A DNA stretch of 32,401 nucleotides from Nitrosopumilus sp. H13. Its GTDB lineage: Archaea > Thermoproteota > Nitrososphaeria > Nitrososphaerales > Nitrosopumilaceae. Each line of letters opens with the position of its first letter. Positions within the stretch are counted from its first letter, which is position 1. The translations under genes were made by a program, and so were the position numbers. The notes under the pieces were generated by a model, which was given only the letters and a program-made list of their open reading frames with translations, searched no databases and was not told the DNA's origin. The stretch spans positions 1 through 32,401 of the forward strand of contig RHFB01000042.1 in the NCBI GenBank assembly GCA_003724285.1, in the 5' to 3' direction. Positions 8,726 through 17,994 of this stretch are shown here, piece after piece.

Positions 8726-10140
8726 TGCCGTCACTTGACGAATCCCTCTCGTATCTAAAAGACAGGATATCAGACTGCATCAGATCCAACAAGTCAATTC
8801 TTGTCACAACCCACATCGACTGCGACGGGCTCGTATCAGGCAGCATTATCACAAAGGCACTCATCCGGGAGGAGGCAAGATGCACGGTCAGGACGTCAAA
8901 GGAGTTTAGCAGCTCCGTGGTCAAAGCCCTCAAGTCAGACCCGCGCGACTTTCACATAGTGACTGATCTGGGCGGCGGCTTTGCAAAAGACATGGACGCG
9001 GAGCTTGGAGACAACTGGGTAATGCTGGACCACCACCAGATCCCCGAGTCAGAGAAGGACAACGAGCGGGTCATCAACGCGTGGAAGTACGGAATCGACG
9101 GCGGCACCGAGGTGTGCGCAGGCGGGATGGCATACCTGGCCGCATCTGCAATCAACGAGGGCAACGCGGATCTTTCTGCAATGGCAATAGTCTCTGCCCT
9201 CGGCGACAGGCAGGACCAGGGGGAGAGAAAGTCCTTTACCGGGAGAAACTTTGAGATTGCAAACGTGGCAAAGGAGCGCGGCCTCGTGGAGATAGACCTT
9301 GACTTGCTGCTTGTGGGAAGGGAGACGCGGCCGCTTGCCGACGCGCTCGCGTTTACATCGCAGCCGTTCATCGAGGGGCTCACATGGAACAGGGCCGCAT
9401 GCCTTGCCATGCTGGACTCTGCGGGAATCCGCCTAAAGGACGGCGGCAGGTGGAGGGTTCCAGCCGAGCTAGACGAGGAGGAGAAAAAGCAGGTGATAGA
9501 GGCCATTGCAAAGTTTGCATCAGGCAAGAACACCACGGAGATAATGGCAGAGATGATAGGGTACACGTATACGTTTCCAAAGGAGGACGGCAGGAGCTTT
9601 TTGCGCGACGGAAGGGAGTTCTCTACAATGCTCAACTCCTGCGGCCGGATAAGCCGCTCCAGCGTCGGAATGGCAGTATGCATGGGAGACAGGAACAAGA
9701 TACTCCGCGAGGGCGAGGGAATACTAGTAAATTATAGGACGATGATCAGGGAATACATGAACATACTTGGCAGCCAGAGATGGAGGACGTCTGAGAGCGA
9801 GACATGTGTGATGGTGAATGGCGAGGACGTGGTACCGGAAATGATGACTGGCACCATCTCGTCGCTGATTGCCGGATCCCCAAAGAACGCCGGCAAGATA
9901 GTGATACTTCGCACAAAGGCAGAGGAGAACACTGTAAAGTTCTCGTCCAGAAAGTCCTTTGGCTGCAAGTCTGGAATCAACCTAAGCGAGCTGATGAGGG
10001 CAGGTGCAGAGAAATTTGACGGAATGGGGGGCGGCCATGACGCGGCGGCAGGCGCCAAGATAACTAAAGACAAATTGGACGACTTTTTGAGGTATCTAGA
10101 TGCAAACGTCGTTAACGTGCAAGGTACAGCTGCTTCTTGA
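8725..10140 (+). CDS. DHH/DHHA1 phosphoesterase, archaeal RecJ-like single-stranded-DNA exonuclease
   Basis: THIDCDGLVSGSII, DLGGG, DHHQIPE (DHH motif) and C-terminal GMGGGHDAAAGAKI (DHHA1 motif). Its start overlaps the rps15 stop. Confidence 0.9.
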   Translation: MPSLDESLSYLKDRISDCIRSNKSILVTTHIDCDGLVSGSIITKALIREEARCTVRTSKEFSSSVVKALKSDPRDFHIVTDLGGGFAKDMDAELGDNWVMLDHHQIPESEKDNERVINAWKYGIDGGTEVCAGGMAYLAASAINEGNADLSAMAIVSALGDRQDQGERKSFTGRNFEIANVAKERGLVEIDLDLLLVGRETRPLADALAFTSQPFIEGLTWNRAACLAMLDSAGIRLKDGGRWRVPAELDEEEKKQVIEAIAKFASGKNTTEIMAEMIGYTYTFPKEDGRSFLRDGREFSTMLNSCGRISRSSVGMAVCMGDRNKILREGEGILVNYRTMIREYMNILGSQRWRTSESETCVMVNGEDVVPEMMTGTISSLIAGSPKNAGKIVILRTKAEENTVKFSSRKSFGCKSGINLSELMRAGAEKFDGMGGGHDAAAGAKITKDKLDDFLRYLDANVVNVQGTAAS

Positions 10141-10342
10141 GATACCGGGAAAAGAGGCCCAGGCAGTAAGGAGGGCGCTCGAGCCTGACAACGTGGACTT
10201 TCCAGAGGGGCTGAGCTTGCACATAGCAGAGTCAGAGCCGGGGCTGCTGCTGTGCTTTGAGGGGGACAAGATGCTCCAGCTTGCATCCACGGTGGACGAG
10301 GTGATGGGCCACATCCAGGCCGCGCTGGGGGCGATAAGATAG
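10100..10342 (+). CDS. KEOPS complex subunit Pcc1-like
   Basis: 80-aa ORF (AVRRALEPDNVDFPEGLSLHIAESEPGLLLCFEGDKMLQLASTVDEVMGHI) with Pcc1-like pattern, overlapping the RecJ-like gene end; position agrees with rps15-recJ-pcc1 synteny in archaea. Confidence 0.8.
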   Translation: MQTSLTCKVQLLLEIPGKEAQAVRRALEPDNVDFPEGLSLHIAESEPGLLLCFEGDKMLQLASTVDEVMGHIQAALGAIR

Positions 10343-11604
10343 TGCTTGATCCAAAGATGATCCGGGACAGGCCAGAGGAGATCCGCCTGATGCTAAAAAA
10401 GAGGGGCTCTGACTTTGACCTTGACGCATTCCTAGAGACAAACCGCAGGAGGCTTGAGATGATACCAGTAGCAGACAGGCTGCGCAACAAAAAGAACCAG
10501 ACCGGCGTGGCCATAGCCGGGAGAAAAAAGGAGGGCGGCGACGCATCAGACCTGCTTGCAGAGATGGGCCGCATTACAGACGAGGCGCAAAAGCTAGAGT
10601 CAGAGCAGGCGGAGCTTGAGGGCAGGTATCTGGGAATGGCGCTCTCCATACCAAACATGCTTGACAAGTCGGTTCCTGTTGGCCCGGATCACGCATCCAA
10701 TGCAGAGATCAAAAAATGGGGCAAGATACCGGACATTGCATCCCCGAGGGATCACGTGGACATATCTGCAGACCTCGAGCTCGTGGATCTTGAGAGGGCA
10801 GCAAAGATTGCAGGCGCCCGCTTTTACATACTGCGCGGGGATCTGGTGCGTCTCAACTATGCCCTGATCCGCTGCGCACTGGACCACGTGGCGCAGGCAG
10901 GCTATACGCTGATTCAGCCCCCCTACATGATAAACCGCGGCTCGATGGAGGGCGCGGTGATTGCAGAGGACTTTGAGGACGTGATATACAAGGTGCAAGA
11001 CGAGGACCTCTATCTGGTCGGCACCTCCGAGCACGCCATGGCCGCGATGCACTCAGGGGAGATAATCGACGGCGAGTCGCTTCCTGCAAGGTATGCAGGA
11101 ATCAGCCCGTGCTTTAGAAAGGAGGCGGGCTCCCACGGCAAGGAGCAAAAGGGGATATTCCGGGTGCACCAGTTTGAAAAGATAGAGCAGTTTGTGTTTG
11201 CAAGGCCCGAGGACTCTGATGCCGAGCACGAGAGGATGCTGCGCGTGGCCGAAGAGTTCTACCAAAAGCTAGAGATCCCCTACAGGGTGATGCTGCTCTC
11301 CTCCGGGGACATGGGCAAGGTGTCTGCAAAGACGTACGACATCGAGGCATGGATGGCAGGGCAGGGCGCATACAGGGAGATAGTCTCGTGCTCTAACTGC
11401 CTTGACTACCAGGCAAGAAGGCTCAAGACGAGGTTCCGCGACAGCACCGATGCGCAGACACAGTACCTGCACACCCTAAACAGCACGCTCGTGGCCACAA
11501 GCAGGACGCTTGTATCCATAATGGAGAACATGCAGACGGCAGACGGCCACGTCCGCATACCGCGAATCCTGCAGGAATACATGGGCGGCCAAAAGGTGAT
11601 CTAG
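10342..11604 (+). CDS. serS: Seryl-tRNA synthetase
   Basis: GTG start; class II motifs FRKEAGSHGKEQKGIFRVHQFEKIEQF and SCSNCLDYQARRLKTRFR, N-terminal coiled-coil arm. Confidence 0.96.
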   Translation: MLDPKMIRDRPEEIRLMLKKRGSDFDLDAFLETNRRRLEMIPVADRLRNKKNQTGVAIAGRKKEGGDASDLLAEMGRITDEAQKLESEQAELEGRYLGMALSIPNMLDKSVPVGPDHASNAEIKKWGKIPDIASPRDHVDISADLELVDLERAAKIAGARFYILRGDLVRLNYALIRCALDHVAQAGYTLIQPPYMINRGSMEGAVIAEDFEDVIYKVQDEDLYLVGTSEHAMAAMHSGEIIDGESLPARYAGISPCFRKEAGSHGKEQKGIFRVHQFEKIEQFVFARPEDSDAEHERMLRVAEEFYQKLEIPYRVMLLSSGDMGKVSAKTYDIEAWMAGQGAYREIVSCSNCLDYQARRLKTRFRDSTDAQTQYLHTLNSTLVATSRTLVSIMENMQTADGHVRIPRILQEYMGGQKVI

Positions 11605-11801
11605 GCGAAATGTCTGGCATCTAGTCGAGCTCCGGCTCTGCGGCGGGCCGCAAGGGGCCTGATTCTGGACATTTACAAAAAGTTCACAGGCAATGTAAAG
11701 AGACTGCTCGGGCGGAGGCAGATACGGCGCCGCCGGTGCGCGTCCCAGTCTCCGGCGATGCTGTAAATGTAATGGAATCCAGATAGTATGAGAAACATGA
11801 A

Positions 11802-11889
11802 TCTTCTCCAGATTCGCTTGATTAAAAAAATCGCCACCTGTCTGAAAAAGATTGACAGTGATTTTTCATCAAGTCGAATCTGGAGAAGA
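11802..11889. repeat. Long near-perfect inverted repeat / hairpin (about 88 nt)
   Basis: Left arm cttctccagattcg-cttgattaaaaaaatc (11803 onward) and right arm tgatttttcatcaagtcgaatctggagaag (to 11888). The outer 14 bp are exactly complementary; an inner cctgtc/gacagtg stem closes the loop. Confidence 0.8.
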
Positions 11890-11921
11890 ACCATATTATT
11901 CCCATACCTAGACTTCGTTAA

Positions 11922-12194
11922 ATTTACAGTATCGAAGTAGAATACCTGTACCTGCGTGCAGGAAAGTCGCAATACTTTCTTGGAAGAAAGGACGATCTGG
12001 AGAACCTAAACCTTCAGAATTTGCGCCGGACCACTAGGACGATAGACAGAAACTTTAACCGGGCGCTTGCAAAGTATCTCAAGGATATGCGGTAGCATGC
12101 AAGGTACCTACTAGATGGGGAGAGAGCAAAGTATGTTTCTGCCAGGATCTCAGATCTAGACTCGATACTCAAACAGTCCAAAAATACGAGATAG
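11922..12194 (+). pseudogene. Relic of a short protein-coding gene interrupted by an in-frame TAG
   Basis: Plus-frame translation IYSIEVEYLYLRAGKSQYFLGRKDDLENLNLQNLRRTTRTIDRNFNRALAKYLKDMR*HARYLLDGERAKYVSARISDLDSILKQSKNTR*: protein-like on both sides of the TAG at 12093, preceded by TAA at 11919. Confidence 0.5.
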
Positions 12195-12212
12195 TTTTGA
12201 GGTCGGCATATG

Positions 12213-12374
12213 TCAGGATTCACTGTTGGTTCGGAGGCAGAGTTTTTCGCCGTCCTTTTCAAACACGAGCAGATCACCTTGCCCGAATCCACACGAATTA
12301 CGAACCTCCTTGGGGATTGTAATCTGGTACTTGTATGTGACCTTGGTTGTGCCTAGTATCTTCTTGTTTGTCAT
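12213..12374 (-). CDS. AbrB/SpoVT-MazE-like DNA-binding domain protein (53 aa, absent from ORF track)
   Basis: Manual translation: MTNKKILGTTKVTYKYQITIPKEVRNSCGFGQGDLLVFEKDGEKLCLRTNSES*. Contains the signature YQITIPKEVRxxxGxxxGDLLxF of swapped-hairpin AbrB domains. Confidence 0.88.
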   Translation of the reverse strand: MTNKKILGTTKVTYKYQITIPKEVRNSCGFGQGDLLVFEKDGEKLCLRTNSES

Positions 12375-12435
12375 GCCTTACTTGTATGGAAAGTAGGCAA
12401 AATTCATAAACTAATCCAAGGAATGTAAGGATCCC

Positions 12436-14931
12436 TTGAAAAGTAAGGCAAAAAAGAGCAAAAAAGTTGACAGATATACTCACGAAGATTCAAAGAGACC
12501 AAACAACCCTCCCGTAGGGCTAGTTACTCCTAGAACGGATCCAGATTTACCCAACAAAAAATACCGGTATGACCCTAGGCTGGATCCGCAGCTGGAGTGG
12601 TCCGGCAAACAGGAGAATTTCGAATTTGAAGTAGATACGGTTTCTTTGCACGTACATGAAAGAGTTGATCCTCACACCATACTTGAAAAAGTAATGAAAC
12701 CAAAACAATCAGCTCAAGAAACAATGTTCAATTATTTTGAGATGCCTGAGAACAATCCTCCGTTAAGAGATGCCATAGAATTTTACAAACATGATCAGAA
12801 TTGGTCTAATCGTTTGATTGCAGGAGACTCATTGTTGGTAATGAATTCACTTTTGGAAAAAGAAGGCATGGAAGGAAAAATACAGATGATTTACATAGAT
12901 CCACCATATGGCATCAAATACAAATCTAATTTCCAGCCTTTTATAAATAAACAAAATGTAAAAGATGGTAAAGATGAAGATTTGACACAAGAGCCTGAGA
13001 TGATAAAAGCATTCAAAGATACTTGGGAATTAAAAATTCATTCATATCTTACATATTTACGTTCTAGATTATTTTTATCAAAAAAATTATTAACTAAAAG
13101 TGGGAGTATATTTGTACAAATTTCTGATGAAAATTTACATCATGTTAGAGAAATTATGGATGAAATCTTTGGTAGTAAAAATTATGTTCGAATTATACAA
13201 TTTAGAAAAAAAACAATGCCATTAGGTGGTAAAATATTAGAAGAAATGTATGATTATCTTGTCTGGTATGCAAATGATATTTCACATATCAAATATAATC
13301 AATTATACGTACCACAAAAAATATCTGAAAATAGTTATTGGAATGTAGTTAAACTACCAGATGGTAGTATTAGATCATTAACAAATGAAGAAAAAAAAGA
13401 CATAAGTAATATTCCAAAAAATGCAAAACTTGCAACAACCGTGGGATTAAAACCGCCTACACCTCAAGAAATAGATAATTATGATTTTGAACTAGATGGG
13501 AAAATATACAAGCCATCAGGAAGTTGGATGACAAATAAAGAAGGAATGAAAAAGATTGCAAAAGCAGGAAGATTAGTTCCTTCAGGAAGTACATTACGGT
13601 ATTTACTATTGTTTGATGATTTTCCATATTCTAAACTTACTAATAATTGGAGCGATACTAGTGGCGTACAAAAGAAAAAATATGTGGTTCAAACATCTGA
13701 TGAAATTCTACAAAGATGTATTTTAATGACAACAAATCCTTCAGATATAATACTAGATCCAACGTGTGGATCTGGAACTAGTGCCTATGTTGCAGAAAAA
13801 TATGGTCGCAGATGGATCACAATTGACACATCTAGAATTGCCATATTTATTGCTCACACAAGATTGATGACTTCTTATTTTGATTATTATGTGTTAAATA
13901 ATCCTAAAGAAGGTGTAACATCGGGATTTAAATTAAAGAATACGACTAAAATATCATCACGAACTATAATTAATAATGAAGAAGCTAAAACAATTGTTTT
14001 ATACGATAAACCAATTAAAAATAAATCAACAGTTAGGATTTCAGGTCCATTTACTGTAGAAGCAGTTCCGGCGCCAACAGTAAAATCACTTGATGTTTTA
14101 TCACAAAAAGAACCTAATTTTGATCACACAATCATGAGAAATTTAAAAAATTCGCATCAACAAGAATGGCGTGATGAATTGTTAAAAACAGGAATACGTG
14201 GAAAGAAAGGTCAAAAGATTGAATTTAGCAAGGTAGACATACACTCTGCAACAAGATGGCTTCATGCAGATGCTGAGACTAAAGAAAATTCAAAACGAGT
14301 AATGATATCATTTGGTCCAGAATATTTACCGTTAGAACAAAGACAAATTGAATTAGCTATTGAAGAAGCACGTACATTAGTTCCAAAACCTCTAATTATA
14401 ATATTTGCAGCAATGCAGTTTGATCCAGAAGCTGCCAAAGATATTGATGAGTTGAAATGGCCTGGAGTTACAATACTCAAAGTAGAGATGAACAAGGATC
14501 TACTTACAAAAGATCTAAAGAAAAAGCGTTCAAGTAATGAATCATTTTGGCTCATGGGGCAGCCTGACATAGAATTGCAAAAAAATAAAGAAAAAAAATA
14601 CACTATCAAAGTGAACGGATTTGATTATTACAACACAAAAACAGGCGAAATTGAATCCGGAGGTTCATCCAAAATTGCCATGTGGTCATTAGATACAGAT
14701 TATGATGGTAGAAGTGTATATCCACAACAAATATTCTTTCCAATGGAGGGGAGTTCGGGAGGATGGAGCAAGCTTGCAAAAACTCTGCAATCACAGATCG
14801 ATGAAGAATTAATTGTCAAATACCAAGGAATAGAATCGATTCCATTTGAGGCAGGTTCTAACAAAAGAGCTGCTGTAAAGATCGTTGATGACAGAGGAAT
14901 TGAATCCCTAAAAATTGTGAAGCTTGAATAA
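12436..14931 (+). CDS. mod: Type III restriction-modification system Mod subunit (N6-adenine DNA methyltransferase)
   Basis: TTG start. MIYIDPPYGIKYKSNFQPF (DPPY motif) precedes ILDPTCGSGTSAYVAEKYGRRWITIDTSR (SAM-binding), i.e. beta-class order; adjoins res. Confidence 0.93.
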   Translation: MKSKAKKSKKVDRYTHEDSKRPNNPPVGLVTPRTDPDLPNKKYRYDPRLDPQLEWSGKQENFEFEVDTVSLHVHERVDPHTILEKVMKPKQSAQETMFNYFEMPENNPPLRDAIEFYKHDQNWSNRLIAGDSLLVMNSLLEKEGMEGKIQMIYIDPPYGIKYKSNFQPFINKQNVKDGKDEDLTQEPEMIKAFKDTWELKIHSYLTYLRSRLFLSKKLLTKSGSIFVQISDENLHHVREIMDEIFGSKNYVRIIQFRKKTMPLGGKILEEMYDYLVWYANDISHIKYNQLYVPQKISENSYWNVVKLPDGSIRSLTNEEKKDISNIPKNAKLATTVGLKPPTPQEIDNYDFELDGKIYKPSGSWMTNKEGMKKIAKAGRLVPSGSTLRYLLLFDDFPYSKLTNNWSDTSGVQKKKYVVQTSDEILQRCILMTTNPSDIILDPTCGSGTSAYVAEKYGRRWITIDTSRIAIFIAHTRLMTSYFDYYVLNNPKEGVTSGFKLKNTTKISSRTIINNEEAKTIVLYDKPIKNKSTVRISGPFTVEAVPAPTVKSLDVLSQKEPNFDHTIMRNLKNSHQQEWRDELLKTGIRGKKGQKIEFSKVDIHSATRWLHADAETKENSKRVMISFGPEYLPLEQRQIELAIEEARTLVPKPLIIIFAAMQFDPEAAKDIDELKWPGVTILKVEMNKDLLTKDLKKKRSSNESFWLMGQPDIELQKNKEKKYTIKVNGFDYYNTKTGEIESGGSSKIAMWSLDTDYDGRSVYPQQIFFPMEGSSGGWSKLAKTLQSQIDEELIVKYQGIESIPFEAGSNKRAAVKIVDDRGIESLKIVKLE

Positions 14932-17777
14932 TGTCTGAAATCAAAAATCTCATAATCTGTGGCCCTTATGAAAAACCATCCCAGCATTGGAAATATGATC
15001 GCAACAAAAGAAAATTTGATCTAGTTGCTGGAAGAAGATCTGCTGGATTCTTGATTGCATCACAAGACAGCAAATCATTTGATGATCCGGGGGAATTTAG
15101 AGAATTAGAACTGGTTAATAAAATACGTGACAGAGTTGATGATTGGAGAGATAGAAATTATCCAAATGTTACGGGCATTACAAAACAGTTGCTTGAGTTT
15201 TGGAAAGACAAGAGCAAACGGGATAACAGATTTTTCTTTTGTCAGATTGAGGCAATAGAGACACTAATCTGGCTGGTCGAGGGATCTGATGCAGAGAAAC
15301 AGGGGATAAACATACCGTCGGATGGAGGACTGTTCCAAAGACTGTGCTGTAAGATGGCAACTGGTACAGGGAAGACAGTGGTAATGGCGATGGCAGTTGC
15401 TTGGCAAGTAGTCAACAAGGTAACATTTCCACAGGATACCAGATTCTCAAAAAACATCCTGATCATGGCTCCCGGACTGACTGTGAAATCAAGACTACAG
15501 GTCTTGTTTCCAACTGATGGAGATAATTTCTATGATTCATTCAATATAATCCCAGAATCATTTCGTGAAAGATTGTTCCAAGGTAAGTTCAAAATACACA
15601 ACTGGCACACATTAATGCCTGAAACTGATGCTCCAAGAAATGTAGTAAAACTTGGAGAAGAAAGTAATGGTGTATTTTCAAAGAGGATTCTGGACCATGA
15701 TCTCAAAAACATCATTGTCATAAATGATGAGGCACATCATGCATATCGCGCAAATACTGAGCAGATAAAAAACATATCAAAGGCGGATCTTGAGCGTGAC
15801 AAACGCTGGATTGAAGGATTAGACAAGATACACGATGCGAGAAATATCATCCATTGCTTTGATTTTTCTGCAACTCCATTCATCCCATCTGGAAAGAATG
15901 TTTCTGAGGACACATTGTTTGGCTGGATTGTATCCGATTTTTCTCTAAATGATGCCATTGAGTCAGGTTTGACAAAGACACCTAGAATTGCAATCAGAGA
16001 TGACAGTAATAAATTTTCAAAAGAATATCGCTCAAGATTTTACCACCTGTACAAGGATGACGAGGTAAAGCCCGATCTTAATAGAAACGCAGAACCTCAT
16101 GAAAAGCTGCCGGATCTGGTGTCAAACGCGTACTTTCTTTTGGGTCAGGACTGGATTGAGACAAAGAAGTATTGGGACAAGAAGGGATCAAAGATTCCTC
16201 CAGTAATGATAACTGTGTGCAACAAAACCGCGACCGCTGCAAGAGTGATGCATTCATTTGAAAAGAATAGGTTTGAGCTAAAGGAACTCTCAGTTCCAGA
16301 ACATTTACTACACATAGACTCTACCACAATAAACAAAGCTGAAGAAAAGGAGATAGAAGGCAAGACCGATGAAGAGGAGAGTTTGAGAAAAAAGGTAGAC
16401 ACGGTAGGAAAGATGGGTAAGACTGGCGAGCAGATAAGGAACATTGTTGCAGTTCAGATGCTGTCGGAGGGATGGGATGCGCGAAACGTCACCCACATCA
16501 TGGGTCTGAGGGCATTTTCCAGCCAGCTATTATGCGAGCAAGTGGTCGGCAGAGGGCTACGCAGAACATCCTACGAAGTTGATCCAGACACGGGCTTGTT
16601 TTCTCCAGAACATGTCAATGTGTTCGGAGTGCCGTTCACATTTCTGCCCCATGAAGGAGGAGATGGAACTCCTCCGCCTCCGACAATGCCAACCACCACA
16701 ATCGAGCCGGATCCAGACAAGGCAGAACACAGAATCTCTTGGCCAAACATCGAAAGGATTGATGTTGATTTTCTGCCACAGCTTGCAGTAGATTGGGAAA
16801 AAATCAAAACATTGGAATTACGAAGTGACGGGATCAGCACTACCGTGGGAATGGCTCAAGTTCTGGCAGGAAAGCCACATGTGGACAAGATGTCAGAGAT
16901 TGATCTACACGAGTTAAACAAGGAGATCAGACTACAGCGGATAATCTTTCTTGCCGCAAAAGACGTCTATGACAGCCTATCTCCTAGCTGGAAAGGAGGA
17001 AAAGAGATTCTCCTTATACAGATTGTAAGGCTTGTAGAGGAATTCATTCATTCAGACAAGATCAACGTGACAGACGTATCTGATGACGAGCTTCGAAGAA
17101 AGATGACAATTTTGTTCAACATGCAAAAGGTCGTTGCCCATGTCTGCAAGAGCATCACGGATTCCAATGTGGAGAAAAGGCAGATTCATCTCAATTCCAA
17201 CAAGCCCATAAAATCCACATCCGATATGCGCCCATGGTCTACAAAAAAGCCTGCCGAATACACCGTAAAATCCCACATAAATCTGGCAGTCTATGACTCC
17301 AAGTGGGAAATGAGCGCAGGACAGGAACTGGAGAGAAATAAAAACGTGAACTCCTGGGTGAGAAACGATCACATTGGCTTTGTGATAAAATACATGTACA
17401 ATGGGATCCTGCATGATTATTATCCTGATTTTCTTATCAGGCTGGAAAATAACGCAACTCTGGTCCTAGAGATCAAGGGGATAGACAACAACCAAAACAA
17501 GGAAAAGCGCAGGTATCTAGAGGAATGGGCAGGGGTGGTAAACGAGAATGGTGGCTATGGCACCTGGGTGTGGGACGTGGCGTTTCATCCAAGCGAGGTC
17601 CGGGGGATAATTACCAAGCATGCCAGAACCAAGGTCTCGGCAACCGAGTATGCAAAGTGTCCCAAATGCGGCAAGATCGCCCAGTCAAGGCAGGAGGTCG
17701 AAAAGGGCTTTGGATTCCGCAATATAGATGGCATTGCCAGACCCCAGTCATGGTGCAGAAACTGCAGAAAATCCTAA
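14931..17777 (+). CDS. res: Type III restriction-modification system Res subunit (helicase-nuclease) with C-terminal zinc-ribbon
   Basis: CKMATGTGKTVVMAMAVAW (Walker A), VINDEAHHAYR (DEAH-like), SATPF, QVVGRGLRRT (motif VI), YYPDFLIRLENNATLVLEIKG (PD-(D/E)XK), C-terminal CPKCGK...CRNCRKS. Confidence 0.93.
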   Translation: MSEIKNLIICGPYEKPSQHWKYDRNKRKFDLVAGRRSAGFLIASQDSKSFDDPGEFRELELVNKIRDRVDDWRDRNYPNVTGITKQLLEFWKDKSKRDNRFFFCQIEAIETLIWLVEGSDAEKQGINIPSDGGLFQRLCCKMATGTGKTVVMAMAVAWQVVNKVTFPQDTRFSKNILIMAPGLTVKSRLQVLFPTDGDNFYDSFNIIPESFRERLFQGKFKIHNWHTLMPETDAPRNVVKLGEESNGVFSKRILDHDLKNIIVINDEAHHAYRANTEQIKNISKADLERDKRWIEGLDKIHDARNIIHCFDFSATPFIPSGKNVSEDTLFGWIVSDFSLNDAIESGLTKTPRIAIRDDSNKFSKEYRSRFYHLYKDDEVKPDLNRNAEPHEKLPDLVSNAYFLLGQDWIETKKYWDKKGSKIPPVMITVCNKTATAARVMHSFEKNRFELKELSVPEHLLHIDSTTINKAEEKEIEGKTDEEESLRKKVDTVGKMGKTGEQIRNIVAVQMLSEGWDARNVTHIMGLRAFSSQLLCEQVVGRGLRRTSYEVDPDTGLFSPEHVNVFGVPFTFLPHEGGDGTPPPPTMPTTTIEPDPDKAEHRISWPNIERIDVDFLPQLAVDWEKIKTLELRSDGISTTVGMAQVLAGKPHVDKMSEIDLHELNKEIRLQRIIFLAAKDVYDSLSPSWKGGKEILLIQIVRLVEEFIHSDKINVTDVSDDELRRKMTILFNMQKVVAHVCKSITDSNVEKRQIHLNSNKPIKSTSDMRPWSTKKPAEYTVKSHINLAVYDSKWEMSAGQELERNKNVNSWVRNDHIGFVIKYMYNGILHDYYPDFLIRLENNATLVLEIKGIDNNQNKEKRRYLEEWAGVVNENGGYGTWVWDVAFHPSEVRGIITKHARTKVSATEYAKCPKCGKIAQSRQEVEKGFGFRNIDGIARPQSWCRNCRKS

Positions 17778-17826
17778 AATCCACAGATACCTAACAGTCA
17801 AATATCCCACACATGCACACGGCACC

Positions 17827-17994
17827 ATGATCGGGTCGTGCCCAACCTGCAAAAAATGGACAGAGCTGACAAAGCACCATGACAAGGAGATCAAGGCAAC
17901 CATCACGCTCTGCAGGGACTGCCACAACATCATAGAAGAGTATGTAAAGTTCCAGACCAAGACGCAAGAGATGGACAGGTCAGAAGAGGCATAG
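17827..17994 (+). CDS. Small zinc-binding HNH-like protein
   Basis: ATG at 17827: MIGSCPTCKKWTELTKHHDKEIKATITLCRDCHNIIEEYVKFQ...; CPTC/CRDCH cysteine pairs with a central HH as in small HNH-type folds. Confidence 0.65.
   Translation: MIGSCPTCKKWTELTKHHDKEIKATITLCRDCHNIIEEYVKFQTKTQEMDRSEEA

Noticed and set aside
8952-9698. 248-aa minus-strand ORF (and 9732-10667, 311 aa; 23233-24189, 318 aa)
   Set aside because: Ser/Pro/Ala-rich antisense shadows of well-supported RecJ-like, serS and PLP-enzyme genes; a common artefact in GC-rich DNA.
11605-12430. Integrated transposon with intact transposase
   Set aside because: No transposase ORF or motif is visible. Only a hairpin and a gene relic are present, so a complete mobile element cannot be supported.
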